Notes under the pieces: generated by a model
Databases searched by the model: none
What the model was told of the DNA's origin: nothing
Seen by the model: the letters and a program-made list of their open reading frames with translations, nothing else
Source: JBFWRK01 sp050248955
Lineage (GTDB): Bacteria; Actinomycetota; Acidimicrobiia; Acidimicrobiales; Ilumatobacteraceae
Reading direction: 5' to 3'
Assembly: GCA_050248955.1 (NCBI GenBank)
Contig: JBFWRK010000028.1
Span: forward strand, 1-34,839
Length of the DNA stretch: 34,839 bases
In this document: positions 1 to 8,888 of the stretch, one piece after another
Numbering within the stretch: position 1 is the first letter of the stretch
Layout of the letters: each line of letters starts with the position of its first letter
Position numbers and translations under genes: made by a program

Positions 1-506
1 TCCGCCGCCCAGAGGCGATCGAACGCAGCGTCGGCCGCGTCGGTGAACCCGTGGCGGTTGCGGAAGTTGTACCGCCACCGCTGCTCGTGCACTGCGAGGC
101 CGTGGCGCTCGAGCCGACCGACGCAGTACGTCTCCCACGCCGCGACGTGCGCCAACGTGAGCTCCTCGTCGGGCGGCGCCTCGCCGAACGTGCCGTCGAG
201 CCGATCGCGCGCCCGCAGCAGGACGCGTCCGAGCGCCGTCGCCGTCGCGGCCTCGCTGAGGTGGCGGGGGTGCCTCGTGTCCTCGAACGCGCCGCTCTCG
301 GCGCGCACCACGAGCGGGTCGCCGACCACGATCGAGACGCGGGCGATCGGCGTGGTCTCGTCGACCTCGATGCGCAGCTCCCGGTCCGACATGCCGAGTC
401 GCTCGAGCAGCCCGACCGCCACATCGGCGATCTGACCCGCGTCGAAGTACACGTAGTGGAACTCCTGGGGGGTGACGGTGACGCCCACGGACACAGCCTC
501 GATCAC
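1..506 (-). CDS. Unknown protein, 3' end beyond the window
   Basis: The first 168 residues are visible; the gene continues past the left edge. The start is a GTG at 506-504 that overlaps the TGA stop of the upstream ferritin-like gene (GTGA, 4 bp), so translation is probably coupled. I do not recognise a family. The protein is soluble, with no signal peptide or membrane segment. It opens with a beta-rich stretch (VSVGVTVTPQEFHYVYF), followed by acidic helical segments and an aromatic, Arg-rich part near residues 140-160 (QRWRYNFRNRHGF). Placement as third gene of a coupled ferritin-like cassette suggests a shared job, but that is inference. The reading frame is open over the whole 506 bases, and codon choice (G/C at third positions) matches its neighbours. 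Confidence 0.75.
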   Translation of the reverse strand, partial: MIEAVSVGVTVTPQEFHYVYFDAGQIADVAVGLLERLGMSDRELRIEVDETTPIARVSIVVGDPLVVRAESGAFEDTRHPRHLSEAATATALGRVLLRARDRLDGTFGEAPPDEELTLAHVAAWETYCVGRLERHGLAVHEQRWRYNFRNRHGFTDAADAAFDRLWAA

Positions 507-1363
507 GCGCTGGTGGACGCGCCAGCGAATTGCTCCGCAACCGCCTCCCGCGCCGCTCGGATGCTCGCCTTGCGCTCGTTCAGCGCCTGCAACGAGACCT
601 CGGCGATCTCGTCGACCTCCTCGTCGGAGAACCCGGCGAGCTCGCGGAACCGCCGCGCGAGACCGATCGGTGATTCGTGGGAGTCGCTCCGGGTCCCGCC
701 GTAGCTGAACAGCTTGTCGACGATGCCCTGGAACTCGAGTGCCTTCGCCCGCCGCTCCGGGTCGCCGTCGGTGATCCGTCGCAACCAGTCGGAGCCCATC
801 TTCACGTGGGTCACCTCGTCGGCGAGCATCCAGTCCTCGCAGAACTCGAGGTACGGGTCCTGGGCGAGCTCGCCGAACTCCTTCATCGTCGTGAACACGT
901 CGATCGCGAGCCCTTCGAGTGCGCGGTTGACCCCGGCGAGGCGGAGCACCGGATCGTGGCTGCAGGCCGCTTCGAACAGCACCGTGTTCTCGGCGTACTG
1001 GCCGATCTCGGATCCCATCCAGTCGGACAGCTTCACGCTGATCTCGACGTGACGGGCCTCGTCCCAGCACTGCCGGGCCATGTCGAGCTTGAGCGCGAAC
1101 GGCGCTTCGTCGCCCGTGGTGAAGTCCCAGCACGTGCGGCCGGCGCCTTCGAGCGCCTGGATCTCGCCGACGAAGATGCCGTGCATCAACGACCGAGCTC
1201 CGTCGCTCGCGTCCTTCCGGTCTGGAGTGAGCCGGTTCGACCGTTTCACCGCGTCGCTCGACACGGCCAGAACCGTGCGCGGGTCGCTCATGCGGTCGCG
1301 GTTCGTGATCTTGTTGAACCGCTCGTCCCTGGCCAGTTCCTCGACCGGGAAGTACTTCCTCAT
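503..1363 (-). CDS. Ferritin-like di-iron protein, intact ExxH pair
   Basis: A 286-aa protein with the pattern of a ferritin-like four-helix di-iron carboxylate protein. Two ExxH motifs lie in predicted helices: E102-A-R-H105 and E183-V-T-H186. Glutamates suitable as partner ligands occur at E67/E72 and in the third helix region (E150 to E165). Such folds bind two metals and serve as oxygenases, oxidases or oxidoreductases; the substrate cannot be read here. The ATG at 1363 overlaps the stop of the upstream paralogue (ATGA, 4 bp), and its own stop overlaps the next gene (GTGA). A longer in-frame reading upstream to 1927 exists but is Arg/Ala-rich noise antisense in character. The C-terminal 60 residues are acidic and helical. 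The fold call is from motif spacing; family membership is not certain. Confidence 0.75.
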   Translation of the reverse strand: MRKYFPVEELARDERFNKITNRDRMSDPRTVLAVSSDAVKRSNRLTPDRKDASDGARSLMHGIFVGEIQALEGAGRTCWDFTTGDEAPFALKLDMARQCWDEARHVEISVKLSDWMGSEIGQYAENTVLFEAACSHDPVLRLAGVNRALEGLAIDVFTTMKEFGELAQDPYLEFCEDWMLADEVTHVKMGSDWLRRITDGDPERRAKALEFQGIVDKLFSYGGTRSDSHESPIGLARRFRELAGFSDEEVDEIAEVSLQALNERKASIRAAREAVAEQFAGASTSA

Positions 1364-2034
1364 GCGACCGCCTCCTCGCCGCTGCCCGCCGCAGCAGCAG
1401 GGCCGCCGAAGCCGATCGAGCCCGGCCCGGCGATGCCGCCTGCTTCGAGCATCAGCTTCTCGAGCATCGCCTGGTGCGCGGCGGCACGGTCGACCTCGTC
1501 GGGCGTCTCGATCAGCGACTGGATCAACATCTCGCCGTCCCGCCAGTCGTCGAACTCGTCCTGCAGGATGAACGTCAGCGAGCGGATCGTCGGTGCGTCG
1601 GTGATCCGGCTCGTGTTGTTCATGTGGAACGTGTACGCAGAGACGAAGTGCGGGATGAACACGCGGTACACGCCGACGAGCTTCTCGATCGTCAGCTCGG
1701 GCGCCTCCGGCTCGGTCATCGCGTCGACGAAGCGCACCATGGCGTCGTTCGCCGGCTGCGTGAGCCGATCGGGGTTCATCTCGCGCAGCTCGGGCAGCCG
1801 CTTGTGCCACAGCTCGGCGTGCCACGCGTGCTTGTAGCAGTGCGTGCCGAGGCGCATCTTCACGTCGAGCTCGGGCACGGTGGCGACCCACCCGCCCAGC
1901 GCCTCGAAGAGCTTCATCTCGGCCCACTTGTAGTTACCGACGCGACGGGCCGACTCCTCGACATCGAAGGACCCGGGTAGCTCGCGCCGGTCCCACGGTG
2001 CGAACGGTGCCCTCGGCTTGTGCGGATCGGCCAT
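1360..2034 (-). CDS. Ferritin-like protein with degenerate metal site
   Basis: A 224-aa protein, first gene of a coupled three-gene cassette. Its layout resembles the downstream gene: an early helix (YKWAEMKLFEAL, residues 35-46), a helix where ExxH would sit (H69-A-W-H72), an aromatic middle helix (residues 118-140) and a last helix (E160-F-D-D163). Both expected ExxH histidine motifs are altered, to HxxH and ExxD, so the site is either unusual or lost. A partner role to the intact subunit is a reasonable inference. The C-terminus is a low-complexity Gly/Ala tail. The ATG at 2034 follows a G-rich stretch 7-11 nt upstream; no better start is seen. No signal peptide or membrane helix. Confidence 0.7.
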   Translation of the reverse strand: MADPHKPRAPFAPWDRRELPGSFDVEESARRVGNYKWAEMKLFEALGGWVATVPELDVKMRLGTHCYKHAWHAELWHKRLPELREMNPDRLTQPANDAMVRFVDAMTEPEAPELTIEKLVGVYRVFIPHFVSAYTFHMNNTSRITDAPTIRSLTFILQDEFDDWRDGEMLIQSLIETPDEVDRAAAHQAMLEKLMLEAGGIAGPGSIGFGGPAAAAGSGEEAVA

Positions 2035-2099
2035 CTACGTCCCCCAGACGTCGCCCGGATGTTCCGCTCGTCAATCTACCGAGTCGGTTGACCGCCGGG

Positions 2100-4700
2100 T
2101 CAAGGCGCGATCGTCCGCCGCAGCCGGCCGGGTCGGCACGGCAGGTGGAACATCAGCTCCACCTGCCACGCAGGCATGGGCGGCGCGACGAGGTACCCCT
2201 GCACGTGGTCGCAGCCGCTGTCGCGGAGCCATTGGTACGTGACCTCGTCCTCGACGCCCTCGGCGACGACCTCGAGGCCGAGGTCGTGCGCCATCGCGAC
2301 GATCGAGCCGATGATCCCGCTCTGACCGCGCCGGAGGTCCTCGACGAAGCTGCGGTCGATCTTCAGCTCGTGCGCCGGGATCTGGCGCAGCGCCCACAGC
2401 GACGAGGATCCGGTGCCGAAGTCGTCGATCGACAGCCAGATGTCGGCGGCAGCGAGGCGCTCCAGCGACCGGAGCGTCGCCTCGGTGTCGAGCAGCAGGT
2501 GGCGCTCGGTGAGCTCGATGCCGAACGAGTGCCGTGGCAGCCGTGCTTCGCTGACGATGTCGACGATCTCGCCGATCAGCTCCGTGTCGGCGAGCGTGCG
2601 CCCGCCGATGTTGACGGACAGTCCCACCTCGGCACCGTTCCGCCGCCAGCGGCCGAGCGTCTCGAGCCCCTGCCGCACGACCGTGTGGACGACGCCGCGG
2701 TTCAGGTTGTTCAACTCGGTGAGCTCGATGAACTCGGCGGGATGGAGCAGGCCGAGCTCCGGGTGCTCCCACCGGATCAGGCCCTCAACCCTGCGGACCA
2801 TGCCGGTGTCGATGTCGATGATCGGCTGGTAGTGCAACGTCAGCTCGCCATCGTCGATCGCCCGCCGGAGGTCGCCGAGCAACGTGACCCGTCGGGCCGA
2901 GGAGCGGTCCAGCTCCGGCGCGTAGACGGCGGCCCCGATGTTCTGCCGCTTCGCCATGTACATCGCCACGTCCGCGTGCTGCAGCAACGTCGCGGCGGAG
3001 TCGGCCTGTTCGGGGTAGGTCGCGAGACCGATGCTCGCGCTCGCCTGGAGGGTGAGGCCGCTGTCCAGGCGTAGTGGGCGCTCGAAGGCGCTGCGCAGCT
3101 GATCGCCGAGGCGCGCCGCGTCCTCCACGTCGAGCCGTGCGAGGACGGCGAACTCGTCGCCGCCGAGCCGGGCCACGATCGCGCCGGCCGGCGAGCAGCA
3201 CCGCAGCGCGTTCGTCACGGCGATCAGCAGTTCGTCACCCAGTCGGTGGCCGAACGCGTCGTTGACCTCCTTGAACTGGTCGAGGTCAAGCACCGCCAGG
3301 GTGACGCCGTAGCCCTCCGCATCAGAGGCAGCGAGCATCTTGTCGAGCTCGTTGTGGAGCGCCGTCCGGTTCGGCAGTGCCGTCAGCGGGTCCCGGTACG
3401 CGAGCGACTCCAGCATCCGGCGAGCCTTGACGATCTCGCTGACGTCCTCGGAGAGCACGGCGACGTAGTTCCCGGCCAGGGGAGTGATCCACATCGAGAC
3501 GTGCAGCTCGACGCCGTCGCGACGGATCACGTCGAGCGCCTCGATGAACGCCGGCTGCTGACGGCGCACTGCGTCGGCGACGATCTCGACGAGCCCGATG
3601 CCGTCGCCGTTGTGGCTCTGGAAGACGTCGGGTCGCGCGTCGATCAGGCGCTGGCCGATCGTGTCGGTCATGGGGGTGGGACTGAAGGGTTCGATCGCCG
3701 GGTTCGCGGCGCGGACCACGAACGACGTTGCGTCGGTCGGATCGACGAGCTCGAGAATCAGGACGCCGAGTGGGAGCGATTCGATGAACTGCACGTAGCG
3801 CTCGGCGAACTGGCTCGCGGCGACCGCGTCGGAGACGTCACGACAGAGTCCCCGGGTGTGGGTCACCTCTCCGCGGTCGTTCTTGGCGACGCTGACCGTG
3901 TCCTCGATCCAGCGGTAGTCGCCGCTCAGCGTCTGGATGCGGTAGCGGATCGTGTGGCCGGTACCCGCTGCGGTCGCCTGCTTCGCGTGGTCGACGACGT
4001 GGCGGTCGTCCAGATGGACGAGCTCCTCCCAGCTGCCCGGCTCCAGGTGCTTCTCGAGTGGCCAGCCGAGCATCCGCTCGATCGGTCCGTAGATCGACGT
4101 CGCATCCAGCGTGTCGCCCGAGGATTCCCAGACGACCGTGTCCACGCTCTCGAGCACGTCGCCCACCGCCTGGCGCATCGCGTTCGCAACCGAGGCTGCC
4201 TTGGAGCAGATCACGACCGCCGTCTGCAGGCCCGCAACGAACACGAGCAGTGTCGGTAGCCAGTCCGCCGGTCGATGGGCGACTGCTGAGGCGGCGAGCA
4301 TGGACGCGCCGACGACAGCGACCAGGACGCCGATGCTCCGACCGAACGTCGAGGCGCTGTAGGCGGCGGTCGCGATGATCAGGCAACCGATGAGCGGGAG
4401 CAGACCAGGTTCGAGCAGCACGACCGCACCGAGCACCACGGCGTCGACGAGCGGGAAGATCGGCCGGAGCGCGTGGACGCGCCGCAGCGTCCAGAGCAGG
4501 ACCGGGACCTGGAGCGCGGCGACGAGCAGCGCGACCCAGACGACTGCGGAGTGGACGAGGTCGATGGTGGCCACCGCGGCAGCGAGGGCGACCATCGTGG
4601 CGATCCGCACCGCAACGATGTCGCGCCACAGGTCCGCCTTGGTCGAGCGGTCGAACGGGGTCTGCTCTGGGCTGACGAGGCGGACGAGGGCGTGCTTCAC
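2100..4700 (-). CDS. Membrane PAS-GGDEF-EAL cyclic-di-GMP protein
   Basis: 866 aa. The N-terminus has about five to six hydrophobic helices (residues 30-165), then two PAS-like domains (about 180-290 and 300-425), a GGDEF domain (430-590) and an EAL domain (605-855). The cyclase signature GGDEF is intact at 513-517, so c-di-GMP synthesis is plausible. No RxxD inhibitory site is seen just before it. The phosphodiesterase side reads EGL (639-641) in place of EAL, but the key residues are present: E639, N697, E729, D759-D760, K780 and E814. Both activities may therefore work, with the PAS/membrane part as sensor. The start is GTG at 4700; an in-frame TGA lies eight codons upstream. No clear Shine-Dalgarno site. 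It stands alone, 65 bp upstream of the ferritin-like cassette. Confidence 0.93.
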   Translation of the reverse strand: MKHALVRLVSPEQTPFDRSTKADLWRDIVAVRIATMVALAAAVATIDLVHSAVVWVALLVAALQVPVLLWTLRRVHALRPIFPLVDAVVLGAVVLLEPGLLPLIGCLIIATAAYSASTFGRSIGVLVAVVGASMLAASAVAHRPADWLPTLLVFVAGLQTAVVICSKAASVANAMRQAVGDVLESVDTVVWESSGDTLDATSIYGPIERMLGWPLEKHLEPGSWEELVHLDDRHVVDHAKQATAAGTGHTIRYRIQTLSGDYRWIEDTVSVAKNDRGEVTHTRGLCRDVSDAVAASQFAERYVQFIESLPLGVLILELVDPTDATSFVVRAANPAIEPFSPTPMTDTIGQRLIDARPDVFQSHNGDGIGLVEIVADAVRRQQPAFIEALDVIRRDGVELHVSMWITPLAGNYVAVLSEDVSEIVKARRMLESLAYRDPLTALPNRTALHNELDKMLAASDAEGYGVTLAVLDLDQFKEVNDAFGHRLGDELLIAVTNALRCCSPAGAIVARLGGDEFAVLARLDVEDAARLGDQLRSAFERPLRLDSGLTLQASASIGLATYPEQADSAATLLQHADVAMYMAKRQNIGAAVYAPELDRSSARRVTLLGDLRRAIDDGELTLHYQPIIDIDTGMVRRVEGLIRWEHPELGLLHPAEFIELTELNNLNRGVVHTVVRQGLETLGRWRRNGAEVGLSVNIGGRTLADTELIGEIVDIVSEARLPRHSFGIELTERHLLLDTEATLRSLERLAAADIWLSIDDFGTGSSSLWALRQIPAHELKIDRSFVEDLRRGQSGIIGSIVAMAHDLGLEVVAEGVEDEVTYQWLRDSGCDHVQGYLVAPPMPAWQVELMFHLPCRPGRLRRTIAP

Positions 4701-4811
4701 CGAGAGGTAGGGACATCCGGATCATCGACCCATGACGCAGCAGCTCAGCGGCCGTGCTGCCGAGCGGCCGAGCGGCGGTGCTGCCCAATCGCCGTGCCGT
4801 CCCGCCGCCGC

Positions 4812-4842
4812 GCCGAACAGCGCGCCGAACAGTCAGCCGAAC
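4812..4842 (+). repeat. Three direct repeats GCCGAAC, 12-bp period
   Basis: GCCGAAC occurs at 4812-4818, 4824-4830 and 4836-4842, exactly 12 bp apart. The array lies 112-142 bp upstream of the GTG of the GGDEF-EAL gene, directly after the UbiB-like gene's stop. It could be a regulator-binding array spaced at about one helical turn, or simply decayed GC-rich sequence. Nearby (about 4745-4785) there is a second imperfect duplication around AGCGGC and GTGCTGCC. Confidence 0.4.
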
Positions 4843-4844
4843 CG

Positions 4845-6311
4845 TCACCCGGCCCGGTCGATCGATTGCCCGCGCTCCGCCCACCAGCGCGCATCCGCGA
4901 CGCCGAGCTCTGTCGCCGGCGGACCCCCGGCGCGGTACTCGAGGAGCATCGCTCGCCATGGCCGAGTGAGCGCCAGCTTGCCGAGGAGCGCGCTCACCCC
5001 CCACACGACACGGTCGAGGATCACGAAGCTCGGTGGCATGTTGAGCTTCTCGATGATGGCAGCGTGCGGACCCTTGATGTCGATGATCGCCCCCAGCGCG
5101 TCAGCGACGAAGCTCCGCGTGAAACCGAACTGCTCCGTCAGGTACGGCACGTACGGTGCGCTCACGTAGTCGAACACGGCCGCCGGGTCGAGGCCGTGGC
5201 CAGGCTCGAGGAAGCCGACCGCTTCCATCGCCGTCACGAGGCGGTCCGGGTCGCGCTCGTAGATGGCGTCGAGCGAAGGCGCGAGGCGCTCCCACTCGCC
5301 GGGGCTCCAGCGCTTCACCAACCCGAAGTCGAGGAACGTGACGGTGCCGTCGTCGTGGAAGCGGTAGTTGCCCGGGTGGGGGTCGCCGTTGAACGCGCCC
5401 ATCCGGAAGATCGAGGCCTGCGCGAAGCGCCAGATGATCTCGCCGGCACGGTGCCGGGTGTGCTGGTCCGCGGACGCGACGAACGTCGCCCAGTCGTCGC
5501 CGTCCACCCACTCGGTCGTGAGCACGCGCTCGGTCGACAGTTCGGGAACGACCGCGGGGATGCGGACGAACGGATGACCCGCGTAGTGATCGACGAACTC
5601 CTGCTGGTTGCGCGCCTCGAGGCGGTAGTCGAGCTCCTCGATCATGCGCGACCGCAGCTCGTCGACGAGGGATCTCGTGTCGAGCCCCTTCAGCGCGAAC
5701 GCGGCGAACATCCCGTACAGGATCTCGGCGTTGGCGAGGTCGGCCGTGATCGCGTCGCCGACGCCCGGGTACTGCACCTTCACCGCGACCGTGCGCCCGT
5801 CACGGGTGACCGCTCGGTGGACCTGTCCGATCGAGGCGGCAGCGACGGGCTCCGCCGACCAGTCGAGGAAGATCCGTTCGGGATCGCCGCCGAGCTCGTC
5901 GCGGACGACTTGGGCGGCAAGGCTCGGCGCCATCGGCGGGGCGTCCGCTTGCAGCGTCGCCAGTGCCGCCTGCGCCTCGTCCGGCAGCGCCTCGACGATG
6001 AAGCTGACCAGCTGGCCGGCCTTCATCAGGGCGCCCTTCATGTTGCCGAGCTCCCGGGCGACGTCCTCGGCCGTGCGGATCGTGGCCCGTGCTTCGAGCT
6101 CGGCCCGTCGTTCCTGTCCGGCCACCCGCCCGAGCGCCCGCGCGCCCACGATCCGCATGCCGTTGCGGACCGTCAACCGCACGACGGTCGCGCGCCGCTG
6201 GAGCCGGATCCGCTCCTGCGGTGACCGCCCGAGTCGGCGGGCGGCGGCGGCGAGCGTGCCGGCCGCCGCCGACGCCCCTGCCGCCGCAGCGATCGTGGTC
6301 CGCCGCTTCAC
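4845..6311 (-). CDS. UbiB/ABC1/ADCK family atypical kinase
   Basis: 488 aa, the family's usual size. ABC1 kinases are protein-kinase-like ATPases tied to quinone and lipid metabolism; exact substrates are unsettled. Visible family marks: KxGQ at 97-100, the alanine-rich loop AAAS at 157-160 that replaces the Gly-rich loop, the ATP-binding Lys in VAVK (K178), the ELDYRLEA segment (about 226-233), the catalytic-loop NGDPHPGN at 308-315 (D310, N315), and DFG with D328. The N-terminal 25 residues are Ala-rich and mildly hydrophobic. The GTG start at 6311 overlaps the stop of the CoA-transferase gene (GTGA), so the two are likely co-translated. Confidence in family is high; substrate is unknown. 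Confidence 0.93.
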   Translation of the reverse strand: MKRRTTIAAAAGASAAAGTLAAAARRLGRSPQERIRLQRRATVVRLTVRNGMRIVGARALGRVAGQERRAELEARATIRTAEDVARELGNMKGALMKAGQLVSFIVEALPDEAQAALATLQADAPPMAPSLAAQVVRDELGGDPERIFLDWSAEPVAAASIGQVHRAVTRDGRTVAVKVQYPGVGDAITADLANAEILYGMFAAFALKGLDTRSLVDELRSRMIEELDYRLEARNQQEFVDHYAGHPFVRIPAVVPELSTERVLTTEWVDGDDWATFVASADQHTRHRAGEIIWRFAQASIFRMGAFNGDPHPGNYRFHDDGTVTFLDFGLVKRWSPGEWERLAPSLDAIYERDPDRLVTAMEAVGFLEPGHGLDPAAVFDYVSAPYVPYLTEQFGFTRSFVADALGAIIDIKGPHAAIIEKLNMPPSFVILDRVVWGVSALLGKLALTRPWRAMLLEYRAGGPPATELGVADARWWAERGQSIDRAG

Positions 6312-7585
6312 AAGTACCCGAGGCGGCCGGCCTCTGCTGTGAGCTCGTCGCGGAACGACGGGTCAGCGATCGCGATCAGCGCCCGCACCCGCTGGGCGAT
6401 CGTCCGCCCACGCAGCTCGGCGACGCCCCATTCGGTGACCACGTGGTCGACGGTGTTCTTCAGCGTCGTCACCACGGTGCCGGGCTGGAACCCGGGCACG
6501 ATCCGCGAGACCGTGCCGCCCCGCGCGGTCGACTGCAGGACGATGAACCCCTTGCCGTGCTCGGACAGGAACGCGCCCTGGGCGAAGTCGGACTGGCCGC
6601 CGCTCGACGACCAGTACCGCCCGCCGATCATCTCCGACGCGCACTGGCCGAGCAGATCGACCTCCACGGTGGCGTTGATCGAGATGAAGTTCGGTTCGTC
6701 GGCGATCAGACGCGGGCTGTTGACGTAGTTGACCGGCCAGAGCTCGACCGCCGCGTTGTCGGCGAGGAACTCGTAGACCTTCGCGCTGCCGAGCGAGAAC
6801 GTGCCGACGGCCTTCGTACGGTTGTTGCGCTTGCGCACCCCTGTCGCCACACCCGCCTCGATCAGGTCGACGATGCCGTCGGAGATCAGCTCCGTGTGGA
6901 CGCCCAGGTCGCGGTGACCCATCAGGCTGCTCACGATGGCGTTCGGGATCGTGCCGATGCCGGTCTGGATGCAGGAGCCGTCGTCGATCCGCTCGGCGAC
7001 GAACGCCGCGATCCGTCTGTCCACGTCCTGCGGCGCGGCGGGCTCGATCTCGATCAGCGCTCCGTCGTGGTAGTTCCAGCCGATCACCTGGCTGATGTGG
7101 ATCTGGTTGCGCCCGAGCGTCCGCGGCATCTGCGGGTTCGCCTCGACGAAGAACCGGGCCCGCCCGATGAACGACGCGACGTAGTCGGCGTTCGTGCCGA
7201 GCGAGAAGTAGCCGTGGCGGTCCGGTGGTGAGACAGCGCAGATCACGAGCGGGTCGACGCACCTCCGCCGGAGCAGATCGGGTACCTGGCTGAAGTGGTT
7301 CGGGACGAGATCGATCGTGCCCTCGGCGAACCGCTCACGCGTGACCTGCGAGAGGAAGTACGACACGTGGTGCAGGCGGTCGCCGAAGTCGCCGTAGAGG
7401 TAGCGCCGGTCGCGCAGGGCGTGCATCTGGTGGACCCGCACGCCGGTCAGGGACGCCGCGTTGGCCTCGATCGCGTCGAGCAGCGCGACCGGTTCACCGT
7501 TGGCGAGCGGGACGATGATGTCGGCGCCCGGACCGATGTGCTCGAGCACCGAGTCGGCCGTGGTCGGATCGGGTCGCGGCAACAT
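6308..7585 (-). CDS. Acetyl-CoA hydrolase / 4-hydroxybutyrate-type CoA-transferase
   Basis: 425 aa, the full length of the Cat1/AbfT-type class I CoA-transferases, which move CoA between acetyl-CoA and short acids or hydrolyse acetyl-CoA. Family marks are PNHFSQ (95-100), GIGTIPNA (209-216), HTELISDG (230-237) and a Gly-rich GGQSDF segment near residue 330. E232 in HTE falls where, as I recall, the catalytic glutamate lies in characterised 4-hydroxybutyrate CoA-transferases. The ATG at 7585 lies 18 bp after the small TraR-like gene and the stop overlaps the UbiB-like gene. Acceptor acid (4-hydroxybutyrate, succinate, acetate) cannot be told from the sequence. Confidence 0.9.
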   Translation of the reverse strand: MLPRPDPTTADSVLEHIGPGADIIVPLANGEPVALLDAIEANAASLTGVRVHQMHALRDRRYLYGDFGDRLHHVSYFLSQVTRERFAEGTIDLVPNHFSQVPDLLRRRCVDPLVICAVSPPDRHGYFSLGTNADYVASFIGRARFFVEANPQMPRTLGRNQIHISQVIGWNYHDGALIEIEPAAPQDVDRRIAAFVAERIDDGSCIQTGIGTIPNAIVSSLMGHRDLGVHTELISDGIVDLIEAGVATGVRKRNNRTKAVGTFSLGSAKVYEFLADNAAVELWPVNYVNSPRLIADEPNFISINATVEVDLLGQCASEMIGGRYWSSSGGQSDFAQGAFLSEHGKGFIVLQSTARGGTVSRIVPGFQPGTVVTTLKNTVDHVVTEWGVAELRGRTIAQRVRALIAIADPSFRDELTAEAGRLGYL

Positions 7586-7603
7586 GGTTTCGCGCCGCCC
7601 TGC

Positions 7604-7801
7604 TCAGGCGCTGGCGTTGCGCCGGGCGGTCGGTCGGGCAGCGAGGAGCTCGTCGGAGAGCGCTTCGCCCGTGACCTCGTCGGTCCAGTACGTGCCGGCG
7701 TCGAGTCGAGCGAGGGCCACCTCGACGTCGGCGAGATCGCCGGCGATGGCGTCGAAGTCGACCGGAGCTGGTGCGCTGTCAGCCGCGGGGTCAGGGTCCA
7801 T
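7604..7801 (-). CDS. Small DksA/TraR-like protein lacking zinc cysteines
   Basis: 65 aa. Residues 22-58 (VEVALARLDAGTYWTDEVTGEALSDELLAARP) run parallel to the C-terminal part of small TraR/DksA proteins, whose usual pattern is RLDxGTYGxCExCGxxIxxxRLxAxP. Here the cysteine positions hold Asp and Thr (Y-W-T-D-E-V-T-G-E), so the zinc knuckle is absent. TraR/DksA proteins bind RNA polymerase's secondary channel; whether a Cys-less form does so is unknown. The start is ATG at 7801, chosen because a TAGGGT -10-like box ends 7 nt upstream (leaderless mRNA). It heads a transcription unit with the CoA-transferase 18 bp downstream. Confidence 0.7.
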   Translation of the reverse strand: MDPDPAADSAPAPVDFDAIAGDLADVEVALARLDAGTYWTDEVTGEALSDELLAARPTARRNASA

Positions 7802-7808
7802 CCCGGCG

Positions 7809-7814
7809 ACCCTA
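7809..7814 (-). promoter_or_regulatory. -10 box TAGGGT for leaderless mRNA
   Basis: TAGGGT on the minus strand is followed by 7 nt and then the ATG at 7801, so transcription would begin at or next to the start codon. It matches the TANNNT-N6-9-start pattern seen at several other unit heads here. Confidence 0.55.
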
Positions 7815-7870
7815 CCGCCCAGCCCCCGACCGTTCGCCCGTACACCACCCCGACGACACCTGCCGTCGCC

Positions 7871-7876
7871 TACCCT
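7871..7876 (+). promoter_or_regulatory. -10 box TACCCT for ABC importer operon
   Basis: TACCCT, 7 nt, then GTG at 7884. There is no Shine-Dalgarno site and the geometry fits a leaderless transcript. With the divergent box at 7809-7814 it forms a shared 82-bp control region. Confidence 0.55.
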
Positions 7877-7883
7877 CTCGCCC

Positions 7884-8884
<1,001 letters not shown>

Positions 8885-8888
<4 letters not shown>

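Noticed and set aside
503..1927. Longer 474-residue form of the ferritin-like protein
   Set aside because: The added 188 residues are an out-of-frame reading of the upstream paralogue; the ATG at 1363 overlaps that gene's stop and gives a clean protein.
4812..4842. Iteron-type replication origin
   Set aside because: Only three 7-bp repeats, no AT-rich stretch, no DnaA boxes and no replication gene nearby.
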